64,000 nt of DNA from Acanthochromis polyacanthus (taxonomy: Eukaryota > Chordata > Actinopteri > Pomacentridae): NCBI RefSeq assembly GCF_021347895.1, contig NC_067129.1, forward strand, positions 29,611,690 through 29,675,689, read 5' to 3'. This document shows, piece after piece, positions 44,090-57,814 of this stretch (the first letter of the stretch is position 1; the number at the start of each line of letters is the position of its first letter). The translations under genes were made by a program, and so were the position numbers. Under the pieces are notes generated by a model. That model saw only the letters and a list, made by a program, of their open reading frames with translations, ran no database searches and had not been told where the DNA came from.

Positions 44090-45945
44090 GTATTTTAAAT
44101 ACCAAAAGATTTTCAGAAAATTGACAATTTGCTGCTTTAAGCAGTTTAAAGGCATCACTTTATGATCTAATGGCATGTATTTATCATTCTTTATGTCAGA
44201 TTAGCAGAAATTCCAAACATTAATCAGTAAAAATCTGTAGTTTCTGATGTTAGCTGTCAGATGCTACATGCTTTATTAAAGCCAACTTTTTTGACACCTT
44301 CAGTGTCCTAATTCCTGCTTTAAGTGTTTGTACAAAGGTATCCGACTAAAACAAAGCAATATAATGCTAAAATAAAGTGTCCATTTCCATGTTTCTTCCA
44401 GATGCTCTATGCTGGAGGGCTTTGGTATGAGCTAAAGCATGATCTTTAAAGGAAAAGTGGAGATTTTTTGAAAATGCAGCAAATCTCAGTAGAAAATCCA
44501 ACTTTGACACTTTCAGTGTCTTAATTCCTGCTTTAACTGTTTCCAGAATTAAAATAAAGCAATACAATGTTAAAATAATGTGTATTTTCATGTTTCTTTA
44601 CTGCAGTTTCGCTAAAAATCAGTAATAATCTGTTGTTTCTGATGGTAGAAGCCGGATGCTCCATGCTGGAAGGCTGTAATATGAATTAAAGCAGGATTTC
44701 TTAATGAAACTGTTGCTAATTACAATGAAAAATGAGAATTTCTTTTCAAAACGCAGCAAACCTCAGTAGAAAATCCAACTTTGTTGCCACCTTCAGTGTC
44801 TTAATTTCTGCTTTAGCTGTCTGCAGAATGATGTCCAATGAAAACAGAGCAATTAAATGAAGAAAATGTGTCTATTTTCTTGGTTTCTTTACTGCAGTTT
44901 CACTAAAAATCTATTTTCTCTGATGGTAGCAGCCAGATGCTTCATGCTGGGTGGCTGTAATATGAACTAAAGCATGATTTCGTCATGAAAAATAAGAATG
45001 TCTTTGCAACATGCAGAAATCTCTGGAGAAAATCTAACTATGTTGCCATCTTCAGAGTCTGAATTTCGGCTTTAAATGTTTGCACAATTAAAATACATGA
45101 ATATAATGTTAAAATAAAGTGTATTTTCTCATTTCTTTACCATAGTTTCAGTAAAAATCAGTAAAAGTCAGTCCTTTCTGATGGTAGGAGTCAGATGCTC
45201 CATGCTGGTTGGCTGTAATATGAACTAAAGTATGATCCTTTAATGAAATTGTTGCTAATACCAAAGAAAAATCTGAAATTCTTTGCAAAATGCAGCAAAT
45301 CTTAAGAGAAAATCCAACTTTTTGCCACCTTCAGTGTCTTAGTTCCTGTTTTAACTGTTTGTAGAATGATATCTGATTAAAAAATAAAGCAATATAACAT
45401 TAAGAACTGCATATTTCCTGGATTCTATACAGTAGTTTCACTAAAAATCAGTAATAATCTGTAATTTCTGATGTTAGCAGCCAATAGCTATGTGTTGGAG
45501 GACTTTAGTATGAAACAAAGCATGATGCCTTAAAAAAACTGAATTTCTTCATAAATTTCAGGAGAAAATCCAACTTTTTTACTGCTGTAACTGTTTGCAG
45601 AATGACATCTAATTAAAATAAAGCACTATAGTATTTAAAAAGTGTGGATTTCCTGGTTTCTATACTGCAGTTTCACTAAAAATCACTAATAATTTGTCGT
45701 TTCTGATGTTAGCAGCCAATAACTACATGCTGGAAGACTTTAGTATGAAACAAAGCATGATTCCTTAATAATATGTTCAATTGTGATAAAGAAAAATGAG
45801 AATTTCTTTGCAAACTGCAGTAAATTTCAGGAGAAAATTCAACTTTTTTGCTGCTTTAACTGTTTGCAGAATGGCATCCAAGTAAAATAAATCGCCATAG
45901 TATTTAAACACTGTATTTCCTGTTTCTTTACTGCAGTTTCCTTTA
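44090..45945. repeat. satellite-like array, units about 240-300 bp
   Basis: About seven diverged units marked by CTGCAGTTTCACTAAAAATC, which recurs near 44600, 44890, 45130, 45426, 45663 and 45921. Between these lie TTTCTGATGGTAGCAGCCAG-like, CTTCAGTGTCTTAATTCCTG and AATAAAGCAATATAATG. It ends about 180 bp from exon 1 of galnt10. No coding frame. Confidence 0.8.
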
Positions 45946-46125
45946 CTGAGGTCCCGGAGCTGTCCGTGGTTCTGGACCCGGAGCAGCTGTCCGTGGTTCT
46001 GAATTCTGGACCTTCAGACCTGATTTCTGTCCGTTCTCTTTGTCTCCGCTTCTTTTATTTCTTAATTAACGCCACGTTTCACCCATGCCACTAAACGCAC
46101 ACGTGCAGATGAGAACCGAGCCTAC

Positions 46126-46275
46126 CTGGACCGGAGGGAGTCCTTCCACGGGGTCCGGTGAGTTGTCTAAGACCCGGTCCCGGTACAGGGACCACAGACC
46201 CACGTTGGGCAGGAAGAGCAGAGCCGCGATGAGCAGCCCGGCCAGCTGCAGCAGCCGCTTCTCCTTCCGCCTCAT
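46126..46275 (-). CDS. galnt10: galnt10 exon 1 (start, tail, signal-anchor, stem start)
   Basis: ATG at 46275-46273 in the context GAGCCATGA, with G at -3. The 50 codons read MRRKEKRLLQLAGLLIAALL, then FLPNVGLWSLYRDRVLDNSP, then DPVEGLPPVQ. Residues 2-7 are a basic cytosolic tail. Residues 8-28 form the single hydrophobic signal-anchor that holds GALNTs in the Golgi as type II proteins. The N-terminus matches vertebrate GALNT10 (MRRKEKRLLQ and LPNVGLW are diagnostic). The donor is CAG|GTAGGC at 46126/46125, phase 0. The frame is open upstream to a GTG at 46341 but has no ATG there, so 46275 is the start. Confidence 0.95.
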
Positions 46276-46400
46276 GGCTCCGAGCGGAGACAAGTTCAAC
46301 TGAGAGCGACGGAGATCGGAGAGAGATTTAAAGCGGCACACCGGAAGACCGGGACGCCACGCACATCCGGTCGGGACTTTCAGAATAAAACCCTGAAGAT
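46276..46400 (-). promoter_or_regulatory. galnt10: galnt10 5' UTR and probable core promoter
   Basis: GC-richer than the flanks. A TTTAAA box (46327-46332) lies about 52 bases before the start codon. A CCGGAAG ETS-type site lies at 46341-46347, with a second CGGATG on the gene strand near 46366. The spacing would place transcription start around 46300. Inferred from motifs only. Confidence 0.45.
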
Positions 46401-46734
46401 ATGACTGCTTCGTGATCTGCTAATGTTTTAAGCTGGAGGTTTATTTTTGTTTATTTGTTTGTTTGTTTTTCTAAAAGCGTGATCACATTCTCTGAAAACA
46501 TTCCAGCAACATGCCTGAGCGTTATTTTTGTTTTTTCTTCCAAGAATATTTTTCCTTATAGAATAGAATAAATGGTGATGTTGCTGGAAACGTTTTTTTT
46601 TAAAATTATTTTTCAGCTTAGTGGTTCCAAGAATGGTATTATTAACTTTATTTATTTGGTTATTTCTATATTTATATTGATTGATGTACATACACATATA
46701 TAAATCTTTATTAATTTATTATATTTTTATAAAT

Positions 46735-46820
<86 letters not shown>

Positions 46821-47843
46821 CAAAAGACAACAAATTTCTGTAAAATAAGAATTTTTTTCGACCTGGAAAGTTTTTCTTCTTTGTTTGTTTTTGTTTCTTT
46901 CATTCTCGAAAAATTGCTTTTGTATTTATTTATTTATTTATTTATTGTTCCAGGAATGTTCTAATCATGGAGTCAGAAAATGCTGTTTCTAAGCCTCTTT
47001 TGTGGTAAAAGTGTTATTTATTTGTTTGTTTGTTTCGTTCTCAGAACGTTTCTCTTAAAAGGTAGAAGAACAAAGTTTCCGAAAAAGTTCTAAAAATCTT
47101 TGGTAACTTTCTTTAATTTTTTTTGTGATACCATTGTCGCTAACATCTTCTTCGTAGAAACATTTTGCAGACGTTGAGATTGTTATTTGTTTGTTTTCAT
47201 GCTGTGCAAACAGTTTAATGTCATGTCGGAACATTACAGCTAAAAATCTGAGTTAGCATTTAGCATTGTTGACATCCTTCAAACACTCTTTGAACATTAG
47301 ATTAATTTATTTTCTTTTAAACGTTATTAGAACATTAAGGAACCCTCGCCAATGTTGGGGAAACGTTTGCTGTTAGCTTTGACTTTTAACAGGCAGCAAA
47401 AAAATTAATTGTCTGTTTCTGTTCTCTGTAAAAGCAGGTTTAGCAGTAAATCATTGTATTCTGTGCTGTATTTTGTCTCTCCTCTGTTTTCTTTTAGATT
47501 CCAGATTTGAGTTTCACATTTAAAGAGAAAAACATGAAACAAAGAAATCCATTTAAGCACGACAACGACTGAAATAATAAATCATTAAAGAGTTTTTTAT
47601 TCATATATGGTTAGTTGTTTTGTAATTGGACGTGAGGGAAATGGAGAGGAATTATTAAGAAACTAAAATCTGCAAAATGAAATCACATCAGTGTTTTTCT
47701 TTCAAGACGCAGATAAAATGAACGAGGTGCCAACAAGCAGAATAAAATGAGCGATAACAACAAGGAAAAGGCCTCAGAAAGCTCTAAATGTCAGCTTTTA
47801 TTAGCTCTGGAAATACACAAGAAAAGCAATTATCATGCAGATA
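46401..47843. other. intergenic, upstream of galnt10
   Basis: AT-rich with GTTT and TTTA short repeats (46440-46470, 46920-46945, 47015-47035) and scattered GAACRTTC words near 47040-47340. No gene seen. Confidence 0.6.
46735..46820. repeat. (GATA)n microsatellite, about 21 units
   Basis: Uninterrupted ATAG/GATA tetranucleotide run. Likely polymorphic in length. Confidence 0.98.
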
Positions 47844-49478
<1,635 letters not shown>

Positions 49479-49480
49479 TA

Positions 49481-52334
49481 CAACTGTAATTCAAATAAAT
49501 TCCAACAAAAAGACATTTCTGCCTTTAGAAAATGTCACACAGAAAGCAAAACAATGAAGCCGGCAGTTTGACTAAAAAGCTCCAGAGCAGAAAAGGTTCT
49601 GTTGAAACACACTGATTGTTCCTAAATGCAGGAAAATGAGAGCAAAGCAGCAAATTACACAGCAGGAAAACGCTGTGTGTGGATTTACACCACGGGAAAA
49701 ACTCTACCTGACAATTTGGAACAACCTTTCAGAAATCATTCCATTCTTCTGACTTCACCGTGGAGCTGAGGTTTGTTTCAATCATTTATTTCACATTTAT
49801 TAAAGCCTCTGGAGGAGATCTGTTTTCACCTTTGGTCCTGCTGACATCCCAGTCTGCTGAAGGCGATTCATCAGGAACGATTTCAGAGAATTTATTTAGA
49901 TGTGGCGCAAATGTTCACTTCAGCTTGAGGATGAACTCATTTAATTTTGGTGGTTGAAGGTGAACATTTGTGGCCATAAAGCAAATATTTATGCACTAAA
50001 TGTCTAACAGGAAAACTAAAAGGTCAATTTAGATTATTAAATTGACAATAAAGAAACATTAATGGAAAGAATTTGATTTTATTGGCTTCATTCCTGAACT
50101 GTAACAGTTAAATTCTATTCAGATTTACTGCAGGTTTTTTGTATCTAAGCGATAAAATTGATGCTTTTAATTTGAAATGAAAAATGTCCATCTTCCTGTG
50201 GCGTTCTTTATGTTGAGTTTGATGCACTTTATAAAATACAGATTGAAAAAAAGAATCCAGGAAATAAATGAACCAAAACACAAGAAAAAAAGTGCAACTT
50301 GACATCAGCAGATGTTTTCACCCTTTCATCGAGTTTTTTGAGTCTAAAAACTAATTTGTAGACTAAAAAAACAATAAACATATCAATTTGCATTCATGAG
50401 AACTTGAAATTAAATTATTTTCATTTAATAAGCTACAAAGACTCAGAGTAATTAGCTTTTTTTTTACTGCAATTAAAGGTGCTTTAATTACTTGATAAAA
50501 TGAAAATAAAGCTCCTCCGGCCACTGTCTCCACATTATTAAAGGATATTTTAGGTGTCGTGTCATTATTTAACGTCCAGCTTTTAACACTGCATTCTTTT
50601 TACTAATTGCACATTAAAGTTGTTTAGAACACATAAAGTCCTTTATAATTTCTTGTCTTATAACATCTACTTACTAGTTGTTTTCTGTTTTTAAGAAAAC
50701 TAGGCTCTAGCTCCTGCAGTTCCTCTCCTTTATAAGACGACATCCATCAGTTTGGAGATAAAAATAGATTCAAGGCTTCATGCAAACATCATAAAATAAA
50801 TGATTCTCTCCTCTAAATGCTCTTGTGTCTCATATATTCAGCCGGTAAATCACAAATCTTAGCCATCTTGACACGTTTAGGACATGAAATCCTGACCTCA
50901 AGGTGAAGAAAAGCTTCTAAAAGCATCTTTTATTAAATAAATATGACTTGATTTTAGTCTAAATAGGGAAAGTTGAGTTTAAATTGCACACAATTTTAAA
51001 TTAATGCAGCATTATTAGTTCAACACAACTTGAAAAGGTTTGTCTAAATCTGTAAATGAGACTTTCTTGCAGCACTGCATGTAATTAATGTGTGAGAACA
51101 GAAATCCTGGAATCATTTCTGGGCCAAACGTCACTGCTGGGTTTAAGTACCAGTTTAAATGAGGTAATAACAATAAAAGGCTTCATCTCAACCTTTTGTT
51201 CTTTATTCTGATCCTGAATAATAAACTAAAACAGACCAGTAGTGACAGCTCTATATTTTATTCAGATTGTGTGGAGGATTCTGTCTTTTTAAACCTCCCG
51301 CATATTTTATCTTTTCTATGTTCAGAAATGACATCAAATCCTGCAACTGAAATGTCTTTTAAATGGGAAGGCGCTACTTTTCAAAATAAAACAACATTTC
51401 CTTGGTCTGTTTTCAGTCATTATAATCTTATGTAGTGTTTTTTTTTGCTGCTGCCTCCAAACATGCATCACTTCAGTCTTCCTGGAGTTTTTATTTTTTC
51501 TTTCTGTCTCTGACCAAAAACTCAAGACGTCACTAAACATTTCCTCAGATTATTATTATTGTTTTAACGTGGAAAATGTAGTTCCACTTCCTGCCCTTCT
51601 TCCTCCTCCTTCTATTCCTTCTTCTTCTTCTTCTTCTTCTTCTTCTTCTTCTTCTTCTTCTTCTTCTTCTTCTTCTTCTTCTTCTTCTCCTTCTTCAGTG
51701 GACATAATTACTGCACCTCTGAGTTCATTGTCTCTTCTTTTCCCTCCTCTTCTCACATAATTAACACGACCATTAATTGAGTCCTGACTCTTAATGAGAG
51801 ATTCCAGAGATGACAGTTCCCGCTGAAGGCAGAGCAGGTGTTTCTGTTTTCACCTTCGCAGCTTTTAAATCCTCTTTGGAGGTTTTAGTTTAGATAGAAG
51901 AGGCACAGAGAGATTTAAATGTAGATTTAGATGCACAAAAATGTCGCCATGTAAATCGTAAAACGAAATGATTACATTTGCAGCAAACTGAAATTTAATG
52001 ATAGGCTTCTTTTGGTCTCTTTCCATGTTGAATCGCTGGACAGACGGCTCTTTGTTTCATTCTGTAGAGGCTTTTTAATGTAATTATAAGTCAGAAAACA
52101 CAAATAAAACCCTCAGTGACACGTCTGTGTTCTTGTTTTGTGTTTAATAAAATCTAAACCTTCTCAGGTTCTTTTTTCTTCCAACATTTGGTCTATTTTT
52201 TTAAACCATTTCAGCCTCAAAGTTGACTTTCTGCCATGATGTTTTTAGATTAAAGGCCCAACAGAGGCACCGCATTGACAGATGATCTAGCTAAGCTGCT
52301 GTTATAGTTGAAACATAAACTATATATATGTCAG
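49481..52334. other. intergenic, AT-rich, no gene recognised
   Basis: Long AT-rich stretch with no transposon ends or coding similarity seen, apart from the TTC microsatellite at 51617-51697. Confidence 0.6.
51617..51697. repeat. (TTC)n microsatellite, about 25 units
   Basis: Near-perfect TTC/GAA run. It yields poly-Ser and poly-Glu open frames on the two strands that are not genes. Confidence 0.97.
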
Positions 52335-52507
52335 GGTAGAGACTGCGATTTGGTAGAATTGGAGTCTCTACCAGTAGAGATGGAACTTTAAATCTGACCC
52401 CTGACCCTAACCTTAAAAGTCTAACCTTAGCCCTGACAAATCTCTACTGGTAGGATTGGAATCTCTACTGGTAGAGACTCCAATCCTACCAAATCGCAGT
52501 CTCTACC
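52335..52507. mobile_element. 173-bp foldback MITE
   Basis: GGTAGAGACTGCGATTTGGT at 52335 continues to about 52382 and is matched by the inverse of the right end (52460-52507) with one mismatch in about 47 bp. Inner subrepeats of CTCTACTGGTAG occur on both sides, and CCTAACCTTA-type sequence lies at the centre. Flanks are TATATA-rich, so the target duplication is unclear. Confidence 0.75.
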
Positions 52508-52739
52508 ATGATATATACTTTATAACTGACTAGAGAATAAAATAAAGTGTGGTGATCTGTGTCTGACTACATGAGTCTGAGGTTTGGCTGATTTGATGTT
52601 TTCTCCCTCCATTAATTAAAAAAAAAATTGATGATGTTGACCCTAGTTTTTGCCCGACATGAATCATTAGCCTGAACCGCTCCTCTGTTTACTTGATTAA
52701 ACCTTTCATTCAGCCTTCTTCCTCATCCCTTCATCTACT

Positions 52740-53228
52740 TGACTTCTTCTTTCTTTCCTTTTTGAGGCACTATCTGGGTCCTGAGCAGGGTTTTTTGGCG
52801 TATTGAATCTCCTACTTCCAAACCTCCAACTAGAAAACCTCTGCATCCCCATCATCCAACACCTTTACCTCCTGGAATCCATAAACTCACATCTTCATAA
52901 GTTACTGTCTGTGTTGAAGTACACACTCAGAATAAACCAAACATCCGTCTTCTTCTTCTTCAGCTTCGTCTGTTTCACATTCTTCTTCAAATTCTTCCTC
53001 TTTTTCATCTTCTTCAAATTTTTCTTCTTCAAATTCCTCTTCTTTTTGTTCAGTAAATTCTACTTCAAATTCTTCTATGAATTCATCAATTTCTTCCAAT
53101 TCTTATTCAGTTTTTTCTCTGTATTCTTCATCTTCACATTTTTCAAATTCTTTTTCAATTATTCATCTATTTGATCTCTTCATTCTTTCCTTTTTTGGGG
53201 CTCCATCTGGGACCAGAGCAGTTTTTTT
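52740..53228. repeat. host repeat units flanking the 53-59 kb element (left side)
   Basis: Unit 1 (52745-52940) contains CTTTCCTTTTTGAGGC, CTGGGTCCTGAGCAGGGTTT, CCAACTAGAAAACCTC and AATCCATAAACTCACATCTT. Unit 2 starts again at 53178 (CTTTCCTTTTTTGGGGC, CTGGGACCAGAGCAG) and is cut at 53228 by the transposon. TTC-rich sequence (52950-53170) lies between them. Confidence 0.65.
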
Positions 53229-53325
53229 GAGAGGGGTCTGGCTGCAGACCTCCACTCTCAGGACTCTTCCTTGCAGACCTGCACTGTGAGGTCTCCTCCA
53301 CTCTCAGGACCGGAAGTTTATTCGA
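53229..53325 (+). repeat. left terminal inverted repeat of the 5.8-kb element
   Basis: About 97 bp; pairs with 58954-59047. Internally repeats CTCCACTCTCAGGAC twice. Just inside, a short non-coding exon probably ends at CAAA|GTGAGT (53373/53374). Confidence 0.85.
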
Positions 53326-53914
53326 CGGAAGCACGTATTTAACGTTTCCCACGTGAAGTACGGAGACAACAAAGTGAGTAAAAGTCAAGCGACAACTGTT
53401 TGTTATACGAAGGAACAGAAACAGCCTTTATTCACTAGAACATTACGTTGCACACTATACATCGCCCTGTTAAGTTATATTAATTTGAAAGAATCAAGTT
53501 TTGGACTTTAGTTTGTAGCGTTGTTATCGTAGTTAGGCTAACGGTGGCTAGCGCTAACCAGGTTGATTCACTCGGTTGGTTAGCCTCTAAAGGCACTCTG
53601 TATTATTTAGATATATATGGGATTAGCTTGACATTAGAAGGCTTTCACTGTCGTTTGCAAACAGCATTTGCACAAAAATTATTTTGTCCCGGGCATTTTG
53701 ATCCATATAAGCGGTTGATAAGTAACGTTATCCATGATCACTACAACGTTAACTGGTTTCCACTGTATAATAATTTGGTGAAGTCGTGTTGTGCACGTGA
53801 TAGTGCTCACTAAAATGTGCTATTGTCCTGCTAGAAGACCAAAACAACTGAGTCACCATATATATTTTTGTATAATTTTGTTTGACTTATTACGACATAA
53901 TTTTTCTCTTGCAG
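53326..53914. other. 5' region and probable first intron of the element's gene
   Basis: GTGAGT at 53374 and TTTTTCTCTTGCAG ending at 53914 could bound a first intron. The open frame at 53544-53813 has no family resemblance and ends before the acceptor, so it is not called. Confidence 0.4.
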
Positions 53915-54080
53915 ATGCATATTTCAGTCCTAACAGCCGGCAGCACGCCCAAAATTGAACGCTGCGAGACATGCTGCAAACAATTCCACTGTCCGCTGTG
54001 CCTAAAGTTTAAACCTGCCAAACTGTCCAAGCTGCAGAGCCACTTGGAGGCACACAAAAAAGGTGGCATTTTATTTAAAG
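53915..54080 (+). CDS. exon with first C2H2-type finger
   Basis: Reads from ATG at 53915: MHISVLTAGSTPKIERCETC, then CKQFHCPLCLKFKPAKL, then SKLQSHLEAHKKGGILFK. CPLC...HLEAH is a Cys2His2 finger with 13 residues between the pairs. Acceptor CTCTTGCAG, donor AAAG|GTAAGC. Phase 1 out. Confidence 0.6.
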
Positions 54081-54688
54081 GTAAGCATAATGTACTTGTC
54101 TGTGTGTTTGTATTCTTAAGTATGAGACAATGCTACTGAAGGTTTTGGTTTGGCTGGTAAAAGGGGAATGATCTACCCTAAAGGGTTATAGAGAGTCATT
54201 TTCATAAAAGAAAAAGTTAAGAATCAGATTCTCTGCTCTGCAAGTCAAAATGTACATGAGTTATGTGAGCCAAATGATTATCAGAAAATGAAAAGTTGAA
54301 AATAGGATAATAGTGCTTTTATTGTATTATGTAGTGTTGTAAATGTATTATGTATAGAAATGCATTCTTTTGTTTTTGCTTCTTTTTGTTTTTGTTTTTT
54401 TTCTGATTGTTGAATTTAAATGATTGTGGACTTATGGTGGGAGGGAGTGGACATTGATAAGTTCTCTGAACTTTTTCTGCTCTTTTTTGGGCACAAACTG
54501 TATTGAACTCGTCCTATTAACTCAACAAATGTCTGCTCAAAATAAATAAATAAATAAAACTTCAGAATGTTGCTGAAATGGGGTGTGAGTGTACACCCGC
54601 ACCCAAAAAGAGTATAAACAGTACTTATAGAGTGTACTTGTACATTGGTCCTTAACTAAGATGTTTTTTTTGCACGATTTTATTCTAG

Positions 54689-55278
54689 ATAAAATTATAT
54701 GCAAATGTGGACTGAACTGCAGGGATCAGGGACACTACCATTGTCCTGTGTGCAGTAAAACTGTTTTGAGAAGGACAGACATGACCAAACACTTGGAGGT
54801 TTGCCAGCGTGCCATGACTGCTGCCTCTCCAGAAAAGACCTCTCCTCCCGCCCACAAAAATACAGCTGCAGAGTCCACCTCGGTCTTGATGCCGGATCTC
54901 TCCTCTTCCAGTTCACCTTCAGCAGAGCAACAAACCTCCACTGCCACACCTCTGTCCACGCTCCTGCAAGCCACAGTCTCAACCTCTCAAGATTTGCAAG
55001 ATACAGCTGCAGTGCCCTCCTTGGTTTTACCTGCTGCCACAGAGAAAAGACGTTCAAAATTATCCCTGAAAAAGGACAAATGCCCTCATTGCAACCAGAC
55101 AATCTACAAAAAAACATGGTCACACATATCCAGAGAAAACACAGTGGAAAATCAAAGGACAGAAACGTTAAGAATCACTTCATGAGTGTCTGTGTCGATG
55201 CCACCAATGGCATTTCTGCAGTGCAGAAAACAAGGCATGGGTTTTAGACTGAAGCAAAAACTGGATGACATGACTGAG
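54689..55278 (+). CDS. exon with second finger, Ser/Thr linker and broken third finger
   Basis: Joins as DKIICKCGLNCRDQG then HYHCPVCSKTVLRRTDM and TKHLEVCQ, a Cys2HisCys finger. A Ser/Thr/Pro-rich linker of about 75 residues follows, then KDKCPHCNQTIYKK. Here seven A's (one too few) shift the frame; the +1 frame continues VTHIQRKHSGKSKDR, completing a Cys2His2 pattern, and reaches a stop at about 55247. Family resemblance lies on both sides of the shift, so it is a lesion (or base-call error) rather than chance. Confidence 0.55.
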
Positions 55279-55418
55279 GTCAGTTTGCATTCCTTTTTTT
55301 CTCAGTCTTTATTAGTTGTTTTCAGTCAATCTTATGTCAAGTTTCCCATCCCAGGACATGGTTTCTAAACTGACTTTGTGACCTTTGCTTGTATTTAATG
55401 CAAAATAATACTTTTTAG

Positions 55419-57728
55419 GCTGAGGAGAGGAAGAAAATGTGCCACCAGGTAGAGACAACGGACCCAGCTGACGAGGTGGAGACAATGGAACCAGCTCACC
55501 AGGTGGAGACAACGGAACCGGTTCGTCAGGTGGAACAACGGAACAAGCTCACCAGGTGGAGACAACGGACCCAGCTGACCAGGTGGAGACAACGGAACCG
55601 GCTCACCAGGTGGAGACAACGGAACCGGCTCACCAGGTGGAGACAACGGAACCGGCTCACCAGGTAGAGACAACGGACCCGGCTGACCAGGTGGAGACAA
55701 CAGAACCGGCTCACGAGGTGGAGACAATGGAACCGGCTCACCAGGTGGAGACAACGGAACCGGCTCACCAGGTGGAGACAACGGAACCGGCTCAACAGGT
55801 GGAGACAACGGAACCGGCTCACCAGGTAGAGACAACGGACCCAGCTGACCAGGTGGAGACAACGGAACCGGCTCACCAGGTAGAGACAACGGACCCGGCT
55901 GACCAGGTGGAGACAACAGAACCGGCTCACGAGGTGGAGACAATGGAACCGGCTCACCAGGTGGAGACAACGGAACCGGCTCACCAGGTGGAGACAACGG
56001 AACCAGCTCAACAGGTGGAGACAACGGAACCAGCTGACCAGGTGGAGACAACGGAACCGGCTCACCAGGTGGAGACAACGGAACCGGCTCAACAGGTGGA
56101 GACAACGGAACCGGCTCACCAGGTAGAGACAACGGACCCAGCTGACCAGGTGGAGACAACGGAACCGGCTCACCAGGTAGAGACAACGGACCCGGCTGAC
56201 CAGGTGGAGACAACAGAACCGGCTCACGAGGTGGAGACAATGGAACCGGCTCACCAGGTGGAGACAACGGAACCGGCTCACCAGGTGGAGACAACGGAAC
56301 CGGCTCACCAGGTAGAGACAACGGACCCAGCTGACCAGGTGGAGACAACGGAACCGGCTCACCAGGTGGAGACAACGGAACCGGCTCAACAGGTGGAGAC
56401 AACGGAACCGGCTCACCAGGTAGAGACAACGGACCCAGCTGACCAGGTGGAGACAACGGAACCGGCTCACCAGGTAGAGACAACGGACCCAGCTGACCAG
56501 GTGGAGACAACGGAACCGGCTCACCAGGTAGAGACAACGGACCCGGCTGACCAGGTGGAGACAACAGAACCGGCTCACGAGGTGGAGACAATGGAACCGG
56601 CTCACCAGGTGGAGACAACGGAACCGGCTCACCAGGTGGAGACAACGGAACCAGCTCAACAGGTGGAGACAACGGAACCGGCTCAACAGGTGGAGACAAC
56701 GGAACCGGCTCACCAGGTGGAACAACGGAACCGGCTCACCAGGTGGAGACAACGGAACCGGCTCAACAGGTGGAGACAACGGAACCGGCTCACCAGGTGG
56801 AGACAACGGAACCGGCTCAACAGGTGGAACAATGGAACCGGCTCACCAGGTGGAGACAATGGAACCGGCTCACCAGGTGGAGACAACGGAACCGGCTCAC
56901 CAGGTGGAGACAACGGAACCGGCTCAACAGGTGGAGACAACGGAACCGGCTCACCAGGTGGAACAACGGAACCGGCTCACCAGGTGGAGACAACGGAACC
57001 GGCTCAACAGGTGGAGACAACGGAACCGGCTCAACAGGTGGAGACAACGGAACCGGCTCACCAGGTGGAACAACGGAACCGGCTCACCAGGTGGAGACAA
57101 CGGAACCGGCTCACCAGGTAGAGACAACGGACCCGGCTGACCAGGTGGAGACAACGGAACCGGCTGACCAGGTGGAGACAACGGAACCGGCTGACCAGGT
57201 GGAGACAACGGAACCGGCTCACCAGGTAGAGACAACGGAACCGGCTCACCAGGTGGAGACAACGGAACCGGCTCACCAGGTGGAACAACGGAACCGGCTG
57301 ACCAGGTGGAGACAACGGAACCGGCTCAACAGGTGGAGACAACGGAACCGGCTGACCAGGTGGAGACAACGGAACCGGCTGACCAGGTGGAGACAACGGA
57401 ACCGGCTGACCAGGTGGAACAACGGAACCGGCTCACCAGGTGGAACAACGGAACCAGCTCACCAGGTGGAGACAACGGAACCAGCTCACCAGGTGGAGAC
57501 AACGGAACCAGCTCAACAGGTGGAGACAACGGAACCAGCTCAACAGGTGGAGACAACGGAACCAGCTCAACAGGTGGAGACAACGGAACCAGCTCACCAG
57601 GTGGAGACAACGGAACCAGCTCAACAGGTGGAGACAACGGAACCAGCTCAACAGGTGGAGACAACGGAACCAGCTCAACAGGTGGAACAATGGAACCAGC
57701 TCACCAGGTGGAGACAACTGAAGAAGAG
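55419..57728 (+). repeat. 27-bp coding minisatellite, about 84 units (ETTEPAHQV)
   Basis: Unit CAGGTGGAGACAACGGAACC + GGCTCAC. The exon enters as AEERKKMCHQVETTDPADEV and leaves as QVETTEEE|GTAGGC, both in the 9-residue frame. Units of 26 bp (GTGGAACAACGG, one G missing) shift the frame, so the array passes through RQRNRLTRW and GDNGTGSPG readings. Variants GCTGAC, GCTCAAC and AGGTAGAG recur in blocks of several units, showing higher-order duplication. Reverse-strand Pro-rich open frames are shadows. Confidence 0.95.
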
Positions 57729-57814
57729 GTAGGCCTCTCCAGTTCCATGTTGTTAAATTTTGTGAGATGATCTTTCATGCCTTGACAAAAAGCTGACACT
57801 TTTTTTTTCTTTAG

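Larger units (their letters stand above)
8414..46125 (-). other. galnt10: galnt10 intron 1 (37.7 kb)
   Basis: Runs from the exon 1 donor CAG|GTAGGC (46126/46125) to the exon 2 acceptor CTGCAG (8414), phase 0. A long first intron is usual for GALNT genes. Here it holds at least a dozen recognisable mobile or tandem-repeat units, itemised separately. No further galnt10 exon was found in it; the direct exon 1-exon 2 join already gives a family-like protein. Confidence 0.85.

Noticed and set aside
46276..46341. Upstream GTG as a longer galnt10 start
   Set aside because: GTG is not a usual vertebrate start, and the ATG at 46275 gives exactly the GALNT10 N-terminus.
51556..51760. Poly-Glu / poly-Ser open frames
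   Set aside because: Translation of the TTC microsatellite.
53544..53813. First coding exon of the zinc-finger element gene
   Set aside because: It ends in a stop before the next acceptor and has no usable donor in frame; the first supported coding exon starts at 53915.
55395..57717. Long minus-strand proline-rich open frames (LSPPGEPVP repeats, CLHLVSRFR repeats)
   Set aside because: They are the reverse reading of the 27-bp minisatellite. The plus strand has matching splice sites and flanking finger exons; the minus strand has none.
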